Shown one piece after another: positions 51,645 through 63,264 of a stretch of 64,000 bases of DNA (positions are counted from its first letter, which is position 1; every line of letters begins with the position of its first letter). The DNA lies in contig NZ_PPDK01000001.1 of assembly GCF_003074135.1 (NCBI RefSeq), positions 1,798,001-1,862,000 on the forward strand, in the 5' to 3' direction. Position numbers and translations under genes: made by a program. Below the pieces are notes generated by a model that worked only from the letters and a program-made list of their open reading frames with translations, was not told where the DNA came from and did no database searches. The stretch is from Euzebya tangerina (GTDB lineage Bacteria > Actinomycetota > Nitriliruptoria > Euzebyales > Euzebyaceae).

Positions 51645-52255
51645 ACGGGATCGGACCGATCAGGTCGGAGCGAGGTGCCCTGACCGTCATCGTCACCGTC
51701 GTGGGCGCGGTGCTCGCGCCGATCGCCAACCAGTTCAGGGCCGCACCCCGCGACAGCTTCCCGTTCTCTCACTACCCGATGTTCTCGGCCCGTCGTGGCC
51801 ACGACATCGGCCTGTCGTTCGTTCGCGGGGTTCGTGCAGATGGGACGTTCGTGCCACTGGACTCCCGCCTGGCCGCCCGTGGAGGCATGAACCAGGAGCG
51901 CAAGCAGCTGGCGGCCGCCGCGCGGCGGCGAACGCGGGCACGGAAGGTGGCGTCCCGGGTCGCCCGTCGAATCGCCCGTCGTGACCTCCATCTCGATGTC
52001 GTCGCCGTGGAGTTCGTCAGAGGGCGGTTCCTCCTCGCCCAGTACTTCGATGATGCGCCGCTGGAGTGCCACCTCGAGGAGGTGCGCGGCTTCGCCGTCG
52101 TCCCCGGCCGGCCCGGCGACGACGTGGCGCCCGATCTGCAGCCATCGGGCAACTGCCCACCGTCGACGCCGGCTCCTCCTCGGCGTCGACCCGCGGCTCG
52201 AGCTGAGGGCGCTGGAGACACGGGTCCCGTCGCACGCCCGAGGTCAGCCCCGTGA
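51641..52255 (+). CDS. unknown protein with FPFSHYPMFS motif
   Basis: The 204-residue protein starts with one membrane helix (ALTVIVTVVGAVLAPIANQF), followed by SFPFSHYPMFS, a motif I have seen in small proteins near HTTM genes. The middle is very basic (ARRRTRARKVASRVARRIAR), and the tail is rich in Pro and Arg. I assign no function. It starts at a GTG that overlaps the ABC gene and ends GTGA-coupled to the HTTM gene, so it is part of the operon. Confidence 0.65.
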   Translation: MNGIGPIRSERGALTVIVTVVGAVLAPIANQFRAAPRDSFPFSHYPMFSARRGHDIGLSFVRGVRADGTFVPLDSRLAARGGMNQERKQLAAAARRRTRARKVASRVARRIARRDLHLDVVAVEFVRGRFLLAQYFDDAPLECHLEEVRGFAVVPGRPGDDVAPDLQPSGNCPPSTPAPPRRRPAARAEGAGDTGPVARPRSAP

Positions 52256-53145
52256 AGTTCCTCCTCCGCTGGTGCTTCCGGCCCGCAACTCCGCAGGCGC
52301 TGGCTCTGGTGCGCATCGCCACCAACGGGTGGATGCTGTGGTACCTGGCGAAGCGCTGGAAGCTGATCACCAAGACGGCGTCGGGTGACCCGCGGAACTT
52401 CGAGGGCGTCGGGATCACCCGATCATTGCCGGGCCCGCTTCCACCGTCGCTGATCAAGGCGACCACGGCCGCCAACTATGCCGCCACGGCGCTGGCCGCC
52501 CTGGGGGTGGCCCATCGCGTCACCGGTCCGGCCAGCGCCGCGCTGTCCTGGTGGACGCTGACCTACCGCAACTCCTGGTCGATGGTGTTCCACACCGACA
52601 ACCTGGCAGTCCTCCATCTGGTCGTCCTCGGCCTCTCGCCTGCCGCGGATGGCCTGTCCGTCGACGGGTGGCTGGCCAGGCGCCGCGGCACGCCGGCGGT
52701 CACCCAACCGAGCGGGCAGTACGGCTGGCCCATCCAGACCGTCAACGCCGTCACAGCCGCCGTGTACCTGGTGAGTGGGACCGCCAAGCTGACGGGCCCG
52801 CTTGGGCTGCGCTGGGCCACCGGCGACCACCTCCGCTCACAGGTCGCCGTGGACGGTGTCCGCAAGGCGATGCTGCGGCCTGACCAGGACAAGAAGGCCA
52901 CCCCGTTCGTCGCGTTCGTGGACCGGCGGCCATGGCTGTGGTCGGCCTTTGCGACTGGTTCGTTGCTGGCCGAGCTGGGCGCGCCACTGGCCCTCGTGAA
53001 TCGACGGCTCGGCCGACTGTGGTCCCTTGCGGCCTTCGGGATGCACGTCGGCATCAAGGCCATCATGCAGATCACGTTCCGCTATCAGCTCTCCGGCGTT
53101 CCCTACGTCGGGTTCGCCGTCGCGCCCCGTGCACCGCGATCGTGA
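52252..53145 (+). CDS. HTTM-domain membrane protein (vitamin-K carboxylase-like family)
   Basis: The 297-residue protein has about six to seven membrane segments and resembles the horizontally transferred transmembrane (HTTM) family, with ALALVRIATNGWMLWYLAKR, LTYRNSWSMVFHTDNLAVLH and SGTAKLTGPLGLRWATGDHL. HTTM proteins are relatives of vitamin-K-dependent gamma-glutamyl carboxylase; bacterial members are mostly uncharacterised. It ends the four-gene coupled operon from 48751. The GTG overlaps the upstream stop. Confidence 0.8.
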   Translation: MKFLLRWCFRPATPQALALVRIATNGWMLWYLAKRWKLITKTASGDPRNFEGVGITRSLPGPLPPSLIKATTAANYAATALAALGVAHRVTGPASAALSWWTLTYRNSWSMVFHTDNLAVLHLVVLGLSPAADGLSVDGWLARRRGTPAVTQPSGQYGWPIQTVNAVTAAVYLVSGTAKLTGPLGLRWATGDHLRSQVAVDGVRKAMLRPDQDKKATPFVAFVDRRPWLWSAFATGSLLAELGAPLALVNRRLGRLWSLAAFGMHVGIKAIMQITFRYQLSGVPYVGFAVAPRAPRS

Positions 53146-53211
53146 CGCGGCTCAACCGATGCCGTCCCCGCCGATGAATGCGCACACCGCGGCCACATCG
53201 AGGTCACTCTG

Positions 53212-53694
53212 GTGGCCATGGCCACCAGACTCCGTTCGTCCTTGCTCCTCGTCTTGCTGCTGTTCGTGGCGGCGTGCACGGGTTCGGCTGACTCGGGCGA
53301 TGGGGGCGATGGGTTGGACCTGGCGGACGAGGTCGATCTCTCCGACGCCGAGGTTCCCGAGATCGAGGTGACGCCGGGCTTCTGCGAGCAGATCGCAACC
53401 ATCCTCGACACCGTATCCGCGGGGTCTGACGGCCCGGAGGCGCTCGAGAGCTCCTTCGTCACCATCGACCAGGCGTTCGCCGAGGCGCAGGATCTCGCCC
53501 CGGCCGGGACAGAAGACACGCTCGCCGGGGCACGGGCCTTCTTCGGAGAGCTCGATGCCGCGGCCGCAGCAGTGGGCTACGACAACGAGCAGGTTCCGGA
53601 CGAGGTGTTCACCGATCTCGAAGCCGAGTACGGCGAGGACGTGGAGACGATGGAGGCCTACTTCGCCGCCTGCGAACTGGACGGCGAGGGCTGA
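53212..53694 (+). CDS. predicted lipoprotein
   Basis: The 160-residue protein has a lipoprotein signal peptide ending in LFVAAC (Cys near residue 23), then a Gly/Asp-rich linker and an acidic helical domain (VTPGFCEQIATILDTVSAG, FFGELDAAAAAVGYDNEQVP) with two further cysteines that may pair. It resembles the lipoprotein at 58989-59867 in its Cys and Ala-rich helix style. GTG at 53212 has GAGGT upstream; an ATG at 53218 is possible. Function unknown. Confidence 0.72.
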   Translation: MAMATRLRSSLLLVLLLFVAACTGSADSGDGGDGLDLADEVDLSDAEVPEIEVTPGFCEQIATILDTVSAGSDGPEALESSFVTIDQAFAEAQDLAPAGTEDTLAGARAFFGELDAAAAAVGYDNEQVPDEVFTDLEAEYGEDVETMEAYFAACELDGEG

Positions 53695-53780
53695 GCCGAC
53701 CGCCCGGCGGTCGCTGCCACCCGCTGTTCGGAGCCTCACCGCGCGACCAGCACGGTCCCCTCATCCGCGGCATCGGTCCC

Positions 53781-54212
53781 CTACGTCTCGGAGACCTCGA
53801 GGTCGGCGGCGACCGCGTGGGCTACGACGACCTCGACCGGGTCTCGCTCATCGTCGACGGGAGTCAGGTTCGTCGTGAACAGCTGCGTGCGCCCGCCGTC
53901 GACATCAACACCCTCGATGATCGTGTCCCCGGACTTCCGACGGACTCTGAGCGCAGCCAGGCTGTCCCACGTCGTCGTCGTGCTGCCGTCGTGGACGCCA
54001 TCCCCATCGATGCGGACGCGCTTGGCACGAGCGTTGTTCGCCACCACGCCGAAGACAACGCACAGGGGCAGCATGCCGCCGAGCGCCGCACTGCCCTGGA
54101 CGAGGCCGAGGATGCCGGAGACAGCGAACATGACAGCCGCGGCGGCCGGGAGCTGCCAGGCCATGTCGCGATTGCGGAGGACGAGTTGGTCGGTCGTCGG
54201 AAGATCGGTCAT
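53781..54212 (-). CDS. small membrane protein with PH-like domain
   Basis: The 143-residue protein has two hydrophobic helices (AAAAVMFAVSGILGLVQG, ALGGMLPLCVVFGVVAN) and a C-terminal beta-rich part (KRVRIDGDGVHDGSTTTTWD, LRVRRKSGDTIIEGVDVDGG) like bacterial PH domains. The start is the ATG at 54212, six bases after CATGGT. It lies between a lipoprotein and a TetR gene. No function is known. Confidence 0.6.
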   Translation of the reverse strand: MTDLPTTDQLVLRNRDMAWQLPAAAAVMFAVSGILGLVQGSAALGGMLPLCVVFGVVANNARAKRVRIDGDGVHDGSTTTTWDSLAALRVRRKSGDTIIEGVDVDGGRTQLFTTNLTPVDDERDPVEVVVAHAVAADLEVSET

Positions 54213-54243
54213 GTGACCACCATGGGGCAACGTGGGAGCAGGA

Positions 54244-54933
54244 TCAGCGGCGAGCGTCGATCAGGTCCGGCATCAGGTAGTGCAACTGCCAGGCCGCGAA
54301 TTCAGCCGGCTCATCGAAGGCCCACCCGAGGTGGCCGGCCACCTCAACGGACACCAGGCCGAGGAGGCGCTGCCAGCCGACCGCGGTGGCGTAGAGCTGC
54401 ACGGCGGTCACGTCTCCGGGACCAGCCGCCGCACGCTGCTCCAGCGATGTGCGCAGCGACGTCGGCAGGAACTCGAGGTCGTCCACGAGGATGCGGCCCG
54501 CGGCGTCCAGTTCCACGAAGATGCGCGTGAACAGGTGGCCGAGTTCGCGGGACGCCGTGGTCGTGGGACCGTCCTGTGGCGCCTCGTAGCCGATGATCGG
54601 CGTCCCGTAGAGCAGCCCGAACTCCGAGGGGTTGGCCAGCGCCCAGTCCCGGAACGCCGCACCTGCGGCGCGAAGCCGAGCCAGAGGGTCTTCCACACCG
54701 GCAGCGGCAGCCGCACACCGTGCCGTGAGCTCCCGCAGCAGGGCCGCGATCAACTCGGTGAGCAGGCCGTCTCTCCCGGCGACGTGCTTGTACAGCGCCG
54801 GTGCGGTCACGGCCAGGCGGCGTGCGACCTCGCGCACAACCACAGCGTCGGGGCCGCCCTCCACCAGCAGGTCGCGTGCCGTCGTCGTCAGGAGCTCGAC
54901 GGACAGGGGATCGCGTTTCGACGTTGACACCAT
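54244..54933 (-). CDS. TetR family transcriptional regulator
   Basis: The 229-residue protein has the TetR DNA-binding domain (LLTTTARDLLVEGGPDAVVV, REVARRLAVTAPALYKHVAG) and a C-terminal WHG-type ligand-binding domain (AFRDWALANPSEFGLLYGTP). It probably represses the divergent membrane gene and itself through sites in 54934-54966. TAACAT ends eight bases before the ATG at 54933. Confidence 0.9.
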   Translation of the reverse strand: MVSTSKRDPLSVELLTTTARDLLVEGGPDAVVVREVARRLAVTAPALYKHVAGRDGLLTELIAALLRELTARCAAAAAGVEDPLARLRAAGAAFRDWALANPSEFGLLYGTPIIGYEAPQDGPTTTASRELGHLFTRIFVELDAAGRILVDDLEFLPTSLRTSLEQRAAAGPGDVTAVQLYATAVGWQRLLGLVSVEVAGHLGWAFDEPAEFAAWQLHYLMPDLIDARR

Positions 54934-54966
54934 GGTTAACGATGTTAGCCTGAGGGTTAGTTAACG
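54934..54966. promoter_or_regulatory. TetR operator region with two GTTAAC palindromes
   Basis: GTTAAC occurs at 54935-54940 and 54960-54965, with GTTAGCC and GGTTAG between. The first copy and the minus-strand -10 TAACAT (54942-54947) lie between TetR's start and the divergent gene. The AT-rich repeats are unlike the surrounding sequence. Confidence 0.5.
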
Positions 54967-54987
54967 CCGTTTACCAAAGGACCTCTC

Positions 54988-56097
54988 GTGCTCGCACCAC
55001 TCCGCCCACTCGCCAGGCGGGCCTGGGCGGTCAGTCCCGCCATCACGGTCCTGTTCGCGCTCAACCTCGTGCTCGCACCCTCGGCGATCCTGCTCGGACT
55101 GGTCGATGACACCGTGGTGGGTGGCGTCTCGGCCTGGGCGAAGCCCCTGAAGTTCGCGCTGTCGTTCCTCGCCTTCTCACCGGCCCTGCTGTGGATCTTC
55201 GACCGCGTCGAGCGCACCCGAACCGTCCGCGTCGCCCTGGAGGTGATCGGCCTCTCGATGATCCTCGAGATCGTCCTGATCACCCTGCAGGCTGCACGCG
55301 GCGTCGCCTCGCACTTCAACTTCACCACCGCCTTCGACGGCGCCGTCTTCTCGCTCATGGGGGCCGGGGTCGGCATCTTCAGCGTCGTCGCCGTGGTCGC
55401 GGGGCTCGTCCTGGCCCGACGACGACTGTCAGGACCCGTGGGCCTCGGCATGACGATCGGTGTGGGGCTGATGGCCGTGGGAGCGACCCTGGGGTTCACG
55501 ATGACCGCGCCACGCCCCGACCAGCTGGCTGACGGTGGCGTGTTGGGCGCTCACGCCGTGGGTGGCCCGGACGGTGGTCCAGGCCTGTGGCTGCTCGGGT
55601 GGTCCACGGAGTTCGGTGACCTCCGCGTGGTGCACTTCATCGGTCTGCACGCCCTGCAGGTACTGCCGCTGATCGGACTCCTGGTGCGCCGACTGTCCGA
55701 CCGTGGGTGGTTGCAGATCGACGCGGTGCGGCAACGCCTGGTGGTCTGGTGGGCCGCGGGTGGCTACCTGGGGCTGATGGCGACGTCACTCGTGCAGGCA
55801 CTGCGCGGCCAATCGGTGGTGGCGCCGGATTCACTGACGCTGCTGATGCTGCTGGTCCTCGCCCTCGCGCCGGCCGGCGTGGCCGTGGCGCTGGCCCGTG
55901 GTCGCTCGGTCAGCGCCGACGAGTCCCACGAAGTCGCTCCATCTCCCGACGGTCCTTCTTCGTCGGACGCCCTGCCCCGCGATCCCGAACCCCCTCGATC
56001 AGGTCCGCCACATCGCGCGAGGGCGGGGGCGGCGAGTGGTCGACGTAGCACTCCACCGCGATCTTCGCGCCGACGCGGGCATCGATCACCCGGGTGA
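54988..56097 (+). CDS. polytopic membrane protein of unknown function
   Basis: The 369-residue protein has eight or so membrane helices (for example [57 protein letters not shown]). The pattern resembles bacterial DUF-type membrane proteins with conserved Trp/His positions. The last 60 residues are Pro/Arg-rich and are antisense to the S4 gene. GTG at 54988 has AAAGGA six bases upstream. It is divergent from the TetR gene, which likely controls it. Confidence 0.72.
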   Translation: MLAPLRPLARRAWAVSPAITVLFALNLVLAPSAILLGLVDDTVVGGVSAWAKPLKFALSFLAFSPALLWIFDRVERTRTVRVALEVIGLSMILEIVLITLQAARGVASHFNFTTAFDGAVFSLMGAGVGIFSVVAVVAGLVLARRRLSGPVGLGMTIGVGLMAVGATLGFTMTAPRPDQLADGGVLGAHAVGGPDGGPGLWLLGWSTEFGDLRVVHFIGLHALQVLPLIGLLVRRLSDRGWLQIDAVRQRLVVWWAAGGYLGLMATSLVQALRGQSVVAPDSLTLLMLLVLALAPAGVAVALARGRSVSADESHEVAPSPDGPSSSDALPRDPEPPRSGPPHRARAGAASGRRSTPPRSSRRRGHRSPG

Positions 56098-56293
56098 CCT
56101 CCACCGAGCGCGCCCACTGCCCGACGCGGGCATCCACCCGATCACCGACCCGGACCGGCGAGGAGGGCTTGGCCTTGGCACCGTTGACGGAGACGTGCCC
56201 GGCACGACAGGCCTGGCCAGCCGCCGTCCGGGTCTTGTACAGGCGGATGGACCAGAGCCATTTGTCCACACGAGTGGTCTCCACAGGCTCCAT
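55910..56293 (-). CDS. S4-domain RNA-binding protein, Hsp15-like
   Basis: The 127-residue protein has an S4 domain: [40 protein letters not shown] and [20 protein letters not shown]. Hsp15-type proteins bind free 50S subunits with stalled nascent chains. The tail is basic ([19 protein letters not shown]). The ATG at 56293 matches the family start. Its last 188 bases overlap the converging membrane gene. Confidence 0.87.
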   Translation of the reverse strand: MEPVETTRVDKWLWSIRLYKTRTAAGQACRAGHVSVNGAKAKPSSPVRVGDRVDARVGQWARSVEVTRVIDARVGAKIAVECYVDHSPPPPSRDVADLIEGVRDRGAGRPTKKDRREMERLRGTRRR

Positions 56294-56411
56294 CCTGCCT
56301 GCCCGCGGTTGCGGACGGAGGTAGTTTGGAACTCTCAACTGGACCCCTCGCAGTGACGATACAGGAGAGGTCCCTTCAGCTTTCTCCAAGCCGCCTCGAA
56401 GGAGGCAACCC

Positions 56412-58928
<2,517 letters not shown>

Positions 58929-58945
58929 ACGCTCCGCTGATCCGA

Positions 58946-58973
58946 CCGGCCCGGGCCCCACGGCCCGGGCCGG
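58946..58973 (+). terminator. GC-rich perfect hairpin after clpC
   Basis: Twelve-base arms (CCGGCCCGGGCC and its complement) flank a four-base loop, 17 bases after the clpC stop. It lacks a T-tract, as is common for actinobacterial terminators. It could serve both clpC and the converging lipoprotein gene. Confidence 0.65.
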
Positions 58974-58988
58974 CCTGTGTCCGGAGGC

Positions 58989-59867
58989 TCAGCGGTCGCA
59001 GAGAGCGGGGAGGTCGTTGCTCACACGGACGAACTCCGGGTAGACCTGCTCGACCTCCGCTGCGGCGGGCTCGACCGCCGCGATGTCGAAGTTCGCCCGC
59101 TCGCCCAGCGCACCGAGGGTCTGCGTGCCCTGCGTGACCCACTCCAGCAGGAGCGCGCGACGGCGGTCAGGGGCGGCGGCCGCTGCGGCCCTCGCCGACT
59201 CGAGGAGTTCGTCGAAGGTCGTGCGGAACTCCTCAGGTGTGGCCGGCTCACCCTCGGCGATGACGGCGACCTGCTCCACGGCCTCGCAGAAGCTGCTCTC
59301 GTTGCCATCCCGATTCGCGCAGTAGGACTCAGAGAGCAGATCCACCAGTGGCTGGAGCTCGGTGGTGACCGTCTCGTACGCGCCGGCGTCGGCCTGTCGG
59401 ACGGGCTCGCCCTCCGGTAGGTCCAGCATGCCCAGAGCGCCGAGAGCGGTCTCGAGCGGCCCGTCGGGCCTGACCTGGATCTCGGTGGACTTGGCGATGG
59501 CCGCCGACAGATCGGTCGCAGCCGCGTCGGCATTGTCGACCAGTACGGAGGCGAGGGTGGTGTCGTCGCCCCGGCCCATCGCGGTGATGGCGACCTCCAC
59601 GCGGAGCTGGGCGGTGCAGACGTCGGTCCGCACCACATCGCTGTCGACCTGGACGGCCGGGGCAGGCGACCCCTCCGGCGCTGATGACGGCGTGGCGTCG
59701 GCTGGTGCCGGGTTCGCTAAGGTCGGCTCAGCCGGCTTCGGGGTGGCTGATGCCGAGGCCACTGTCGCCGGATCGGTCTGCTCCGTGACGGGGGTGTCAT
59801 CACCACTGCCGCAGGCGGTCAGCACGAGCACGAGGGGTAGGCAGATGGCGACTGCGCGTCGGATCAT
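58989..59867 (-). CDS. predicted lipoprotein of unknown function
   Basis: The 292-residue protein has a lipobox LVLTAC (Cys near residue 19), a Pro/Ala/Thr-rich linker to about 75, then a helical domain with several cysteines (VVRTDVCTAQLRVEVAITAM, LSESYCANRDGNESSFCEAV) that may form disulfides outside the membrane. CAGAGT lies six bases before the ATG. No function can be assigned. Confidence 0.75.
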   Translation of the reverse strand: MIRRAVAICLPLVLVLTACGSGDDTPVTEQTDPATVASASATPKPAEPTLANPAPADATPSSAPEGSPAPAVQVDSDVVRTDVCTAQLRVEVAITAMGRGDDTTLASVLVDNADAAATDLSAAIAKSTEIQVRPDGPLETALGALGMLDLPEGEPVRQADAGAYETVTTELQPLVDLLSESYCANRDGNESSFCEAVEQVAVIAEGEPATPEEFRTTFDELLESARAAAAAAPDRRRALLLEWVTQGTQTLGALGERANFDIAAVEPAAAEVEQVYPEFVRVSNDLPALCDR

Positions 59868-59932
59868 CCGACCACTCTGCCGACATGAACGCGGGTTTTC
59901 GTTGGGTACTTCTTCCCTTCATCCGCTGGCCG

Positions 59933-60865
59933 TCACCCGCCGTGCGTCAGCAGCGCTCCTGACGAGCTGAGACGGCGCAGCGCCTCGGCCGCAGTCGCCC
60001 GGAAGGCGGGATCGTCCGAGCCCAGGTAGATCGTCAGTGAGAGGTGAACCGCCCAGCCCATCCCGCGGGCCCACGTGTGGTCGTCCATCGAGTGGGTCTG
60101 GTGGCGGAGGACACCGTGCACCTCAGGGTCCAACAGCAGCCAAGCGACGATGGCGTCAACCGCCGGGTCGCCACCGCAGACGTCGGAGAAGTCGATGACG
60201 GCGTTGATGACCCCGTCGTCGACCAGCAGGTTGCGCGGGTGGAGATCCCCGTGGCACCACACTGGTCGCCCGGACCAGCGTGGGGCTGCGAGCGCCTGGT
60301 CCACGACGTGCTCCAGGCTGCCCCGGTCGAGGTGGAGCTCCGGGCAGGCGCGGGCGAGTCGCTCCTCGATCGTTCCCAGGGATCCGTCGCCCGTCGACTG
60401 GCTGACCCGATCGGCCAGCGGGACGCCCCGATACGGGTTGTGTGGCGCGTCTGCCGGTGCCGGCCGGTGCAGGGCGCCCAGGAAGCGGCCCAGCATGGCA
60501 GCGGTCTGATGCTGGTCTGTTGGGGGTGCCACGGTGGCCGGCAGACCCGGCAACCAGGGCACCACCGACCAGCGGTACGGGTACGCCGTCGTCGGCTCGC
60601 CCGTGCGCAGCGGGACCGGGACGGGAAGTGGGAGCTCGGCTCCGTATGCGGCCAGGAACGATTGTTCGTTCCCGATCATCCCGGCGCCGAGCGCCCGCCG
60701 GGGCAGCCGCACACAGAGGTCCCGCCCAAGCCGCGCCATGACGTGATCCCACCCGCTGTCGATCAGCTCGATCGGGAGCTCGGCCAGGTCAGGATGCTGG
60801 TCTTTCAGCAGCGCCCGGACCAGGTCCGCGGTGATCCGGACATCGCTCGGCACGGCTTCGACCAT
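59933..60865 (-). CDS. aminoglycoside phosphotransferase (APH) family protein
   Basis: The 310-residue protein has the APH/choline-kinase fold: [17 protein letters not shown] with the catalytic Asp, and [15 protein letters not shown] as the Mg-binding DFG equivalent. It phosphorylates a small molecule hydroxyl; antibiotic use is possible but not shown by sequence. I chose the ATG at 60865; the longer frame adds a basic stretch unlike the family. It diverges from nucS across 44 bases. Confidence 0.88.
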   Translation of the reverse strand: MVEAVPSDVRITADLVRALLKDQHPDLAELPIELIDSGWDHVMARLGRDLCVRLPRRALGAGMIGNEQSFLAAYGAELPLPVPVPLRTGEPTTAYPYRWSVVPWLPGLPATVAPPTDQHQTAAMLGRFLGALHRPAPADAPHNPYRGVPLADRVSQSTGDGSLGTIEERLARACPELHLDRGSLEHVVDQALAAPRWSGRPVWCHGDLHPRNLLVDDGVINAVIDFSDVCGGDPAVDAIVAWLLLDPEVHGVLRHQTHSMDDHTWARGMGWAVHLSLTIYLGSDDPAFRATAAEALRRLSSSGALLTHGG

Positions 60866-60896
60866 GGCCCAGCGGTACCCGACCCGCCTGGGCGCG

Positions 60897-60902
60897 TACC
60901 CT
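60897..60902 (+). promoter_or_regulatory. -10 box TACCCT for nucS
   Basis: TACCCT ends seven bases before the ATG at 60910. Confidence 0.5.
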
Positions 60903-60909
60903 CCCTGCG

Positions 60910-61569
60910 ATGCGTCTGCTCGTCGCCCGCTGCACCGTCGACTACGACGGCCGCCTGACCGCACATCTCCCCGAGGCCAAGCGCCTGATCATGGTCAAGG
61001 CCGACGGGTGTGTCGCCATCCACGCGGACGGCGGGGCCTACAAGCCCCTCAACTGGATGAACGCCCCGAACACGCTGGTGGAGGAGGAGGGACGGTGGGT
61101 CGTCACGTCCAAGAAGGGGGAGTCGCTGACGATCACCCTCCACGAGGTCATCTGGCAGTCGACCACCGAACTCGGTGAGGATCCGGGACTGACCAAGGAC
61201 GGCGTCGAGGCCCATCTCCAAGAGCTCCTGGCGGCCAACACAGCCGCCCTTGGCGATGACCTGTCCCTGGTGCGCCGCGAGTTCCCGACCGACATCGGCC
61301 CCGTCGACCTGCTGCTCAGGGACGGCGACGGCACGGCCATCGCCGTGGAGATCAAGCGTCGCGGAGAGATCGACGGCGTCGAGCAGCTGACGCGCTACCT
61401 GGAGCGGATGGATCGCGACCCGATGCTGCGGCCCGTGCGCGGGATGTTCGCCGCCCAGGTCATCAAGCCCCAGGCGCGCGTCCTGGCCGAGTCCCGCGGT
61501 ATCGAGTGCGTGGAGGTCGACTATGACGAGCTGCGCGGCATCGAGTCCGACGTGCTCAAGCTGTTCTAG
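60910..61569 (+). CDS. nucS: endonuclease NucS/EndoMS, mismatch-specific
   Basis: NucS cuts both strands at mismatches and replaces MutS/MutL in actinobacteria. The 219-residue protein has the N-terminal half ([35 protein letters not shown]) and the catalytic C-terminal half with [17 protein letters not shown] and [20 protein letters not shown] (D...ExK). The C-terminal LKLF matches the sliding-clamp binding motif. It shares CTAG with the convergent pyrimidine reductase gene, so the two stop codons overlap. Confidence 0.95.
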   Translation: MRLLVARCTVDYDGRLTAHLPEAKRLIMVKADGCVAIHADGGAYKPLNWMNAPNTLVEEEGRWVVTSKKGESLTITLHEVIWQSTTELGEDPGLTKDGVEAHLQELLAANTAALGDDLSLVRREFPTDIGPVDLLLRDGDGTAIAVEIKRRGEIDGVEQLTRYLERMDRDPMLRPVRGMFAAQVIKPQARVLAESRGIECVEVDYDELRGIESDVLKLF

Positions 61570-62315
61570 CCACAGCGGTAGGTGAGCAGGAGTTCCCCGT
61601 CGGCCTCCAGCACCTGGGCCAGGGTCACGTCGCGTCGTTCGGTCAGCCCGTCCACGATCCGCTTGCCGTCGTCGCCTCCAGCCAGCGCCGGGGCCAGGGT
61701 CACGCACACCTCGTCGGCCAGCCCAGCCGTGAGGATCTGGCCGTTGAGGTTGGGCCCGCCCTCGACCAGCAGATGGGCCAAGCCGTGGTCCGATCGCAAC
61801 TGCTCGAAGCCGGCGGTCAGGTTCACGTCGCCCTCACCGGCCGCGACGACGAGCCCGCCGGCGTCCTCGACGGCGGCGACCCGTTCCGTCGGCGCATCGG
61901 TCGTCGTCAAGACGATGGTCGGGGCCACGGCCTCGGTGAACACCCTCGACTCGAGGTCCAGATCCAGGCTGCGCGTCACGATCACGATCGACGCAGGGCC
62001 GTGACGCCCGTCGGCGCGCCTCCGCTCACCCCAGCCGTCCCGGACTCTCATCGGCCCGTACCCCTCGGCGCGGACCGTGCCTGCCCCGGCCACCACGCCG
62101 TCGGCGTTGTGGCGCATGGCGAAGAAGGCCTGGCCGTCACCGTCACCGCCCAAGGTCCCGCTGACCCCGTCATCTCCGACCACCCGACCGTCGAGCGCGG
62201 AGACCATGTTGATGCGGACCAGTGGGGCCAGGGGATCTTCGGGTCGGTACGCCTCATAGACGTCCACTGCGGTGGAGGGGTCGATGCCGGGCCGGTTCGG
62301 GTAGAGACGACGCAT
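61566..62315 (-). CDS. pyrimidine reductase family protein (RibD C-terminal/DHFR-like)
   Basis: The 249-residue protein is a single RibD_C domain: [20 protein letters not shown] at the start, [20 protein letters not shown], and [20 protein letters not shown] near the end, which form the NADPH and substrate sites. It resembles stand-alone reductases of the riboflavin and antibiotic pathways, but it has no deaminase half. GGGGAGGG lies eight bases before the ATG at 62315. That start codon overlaps the divergent mutY start. Confidence 0.87.
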   Translation of the reverse strand: MRRLYPNRPGIDPSTAVDVYEAYRPEDPLAPLVRINMVSALDGRVVGDDGVSGTLGGDGDGQAFFAMRHNADGVVAGAGTVRAEGYGPMRVRDGWGERRRADGRHGPASIVIVTRSLDLDLESRVFTEAVAPTIVLTTTDAPTERVAAVEDAGGLVVAAGEGDVNLTAGFEQLRSDHGLAHLLVEGGPNLNGQILTAGLADEVCVTLAPALAGGDDGKRIVDGLTERRDVTLAQVLEADGELLLTYRCG

Positions 62316-63264
62316 GTCCGCAACCCTCCCCGCTGACGCGCCTCGTGGCACCTCGGAGTCGGTCGACTCCGCGGGAGTTGCCGCCATCGCGAGCCCGTTG
62401 CTGGCCTGGCACGACCCCACAGCCCGGCGGCTTGCCTTCCGCGAGGGCACCACGCCGTTCGGCGTGCTGGTCAGTGAGATCATGGCCCAGCAGACCCAAG
62501 CCGAGCGGGCCGCCTCGGGCTGGACCGCCTTCATGGCGCGGTTCCCCGACCCAGCCACGCTGGCGGCCGCCGCAACAGCCGACGTGATCGACGCCTGGCA
62601 GGGCCTGGGGTACAACCGGCGCGCGGTCAATCTGCAACGAGCCGCCCAAGCCATCGTCGCCGACCACGACGGGCGGGTGCCGGACGACCTCCAAGCGCTG
62701 CTGGCGCTCCCGGGCGTCGGCCCGTACACCGCCCGGGCCGTGCTGGCCTTCGCGTTCGACCATCCCGTCGTGCCCGTGGACACCAACATCGCTCGCATCC
62801 TGGCGCGAGTGACCGGCCGGGTCCTCACCCGCCCCGCCGCCCAGCAACTGGCTGACGACCTGGCCACCGCGCCTGAGCAGGGCTCGCTGCCGGCCGCTCT
62901 CATGGATCTGGGAGCAGCGATCTGCACCGCGAAGGGCCCCGACTGTGGGATCTGCCCGCTTCGCGACCACTGTGGCTGGCGTGGCGGCCCGAGCCCGGAT
63001 CCAGCGGCGCGCGGGGCGCACAAGCCGACCGCGCAAGGCCGATTCGAGGGCTCTCGACGACAGGCCCGCGGCCGCATCATCGATGCCCTCCGCCGGGGAG
63101 CGATCTCGACCAAGACGGCAACCGAGCTTGCGGGTGACCACGGTCCAGCCCTGCTCGACGGCCTCGTCCGGGATGGCCTGGCCGATACGATCCCCGGCGG
63201 ATTCGCCCTCCCGGGCTGGTCCGGCGACCTGGCGAAGGGAACACTCGATGTCCACGACCGATGA
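62314..63264 (+). CDS. mutY: A/G-specific adenine glycosylase
   Basis: MutY removes adenine opposite 8-oxoguanine. The 316-residue protein has the catalytic Glu55 in LVSEIMAQQTQAERA, the helix-hairpin-helix LPGVGPYTARAVLAFAFDH, Asp156 in VPVDTNIAR, and the Fe4S4 ligands Cys204, Cys211, Cys214 and Cys220. The C-terminal NUDIX-like domain for 8-oxoguanine recognition is short or absent; instead residues about 240-310 look like a winged helix. ATG at 62314 overlaps the divergent start; TAGAGA lies six bases upstream. Confidence 0.94.
   Translation: MSATLPADAPRGTSESVDSAGVAAIASPLLAWHDPTARRLAFREGTTPFGVLVSEIMAQQTQAERAASGWTAFMARFPDPATLAAAATADVIDAWQGLGYNRRAVNLQRAAQAIVADHDGRVPDDLQALLALPGVGPYTARAVLAFAFDHPVVPVDTNIARILARVTGRVLTRPAAQQLADDLATAPEQGSLPAALMDLGAAICTAKGPDCGICPLRDHCGWRGGPSPDPAARGAHKPTAQGRFEGSRRQARGRIIDALRRGAISTKTATELAGDHGPALLDGLVRDGLADTIPGGFALPGWSGDLAKGTLDVHDR

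Noticed and set aside
59933-60865. aminoglycoside resistance gene
   Set aside because: The APH fold is clear, but the family is broad and nothing here points to an antibiotic substrate.
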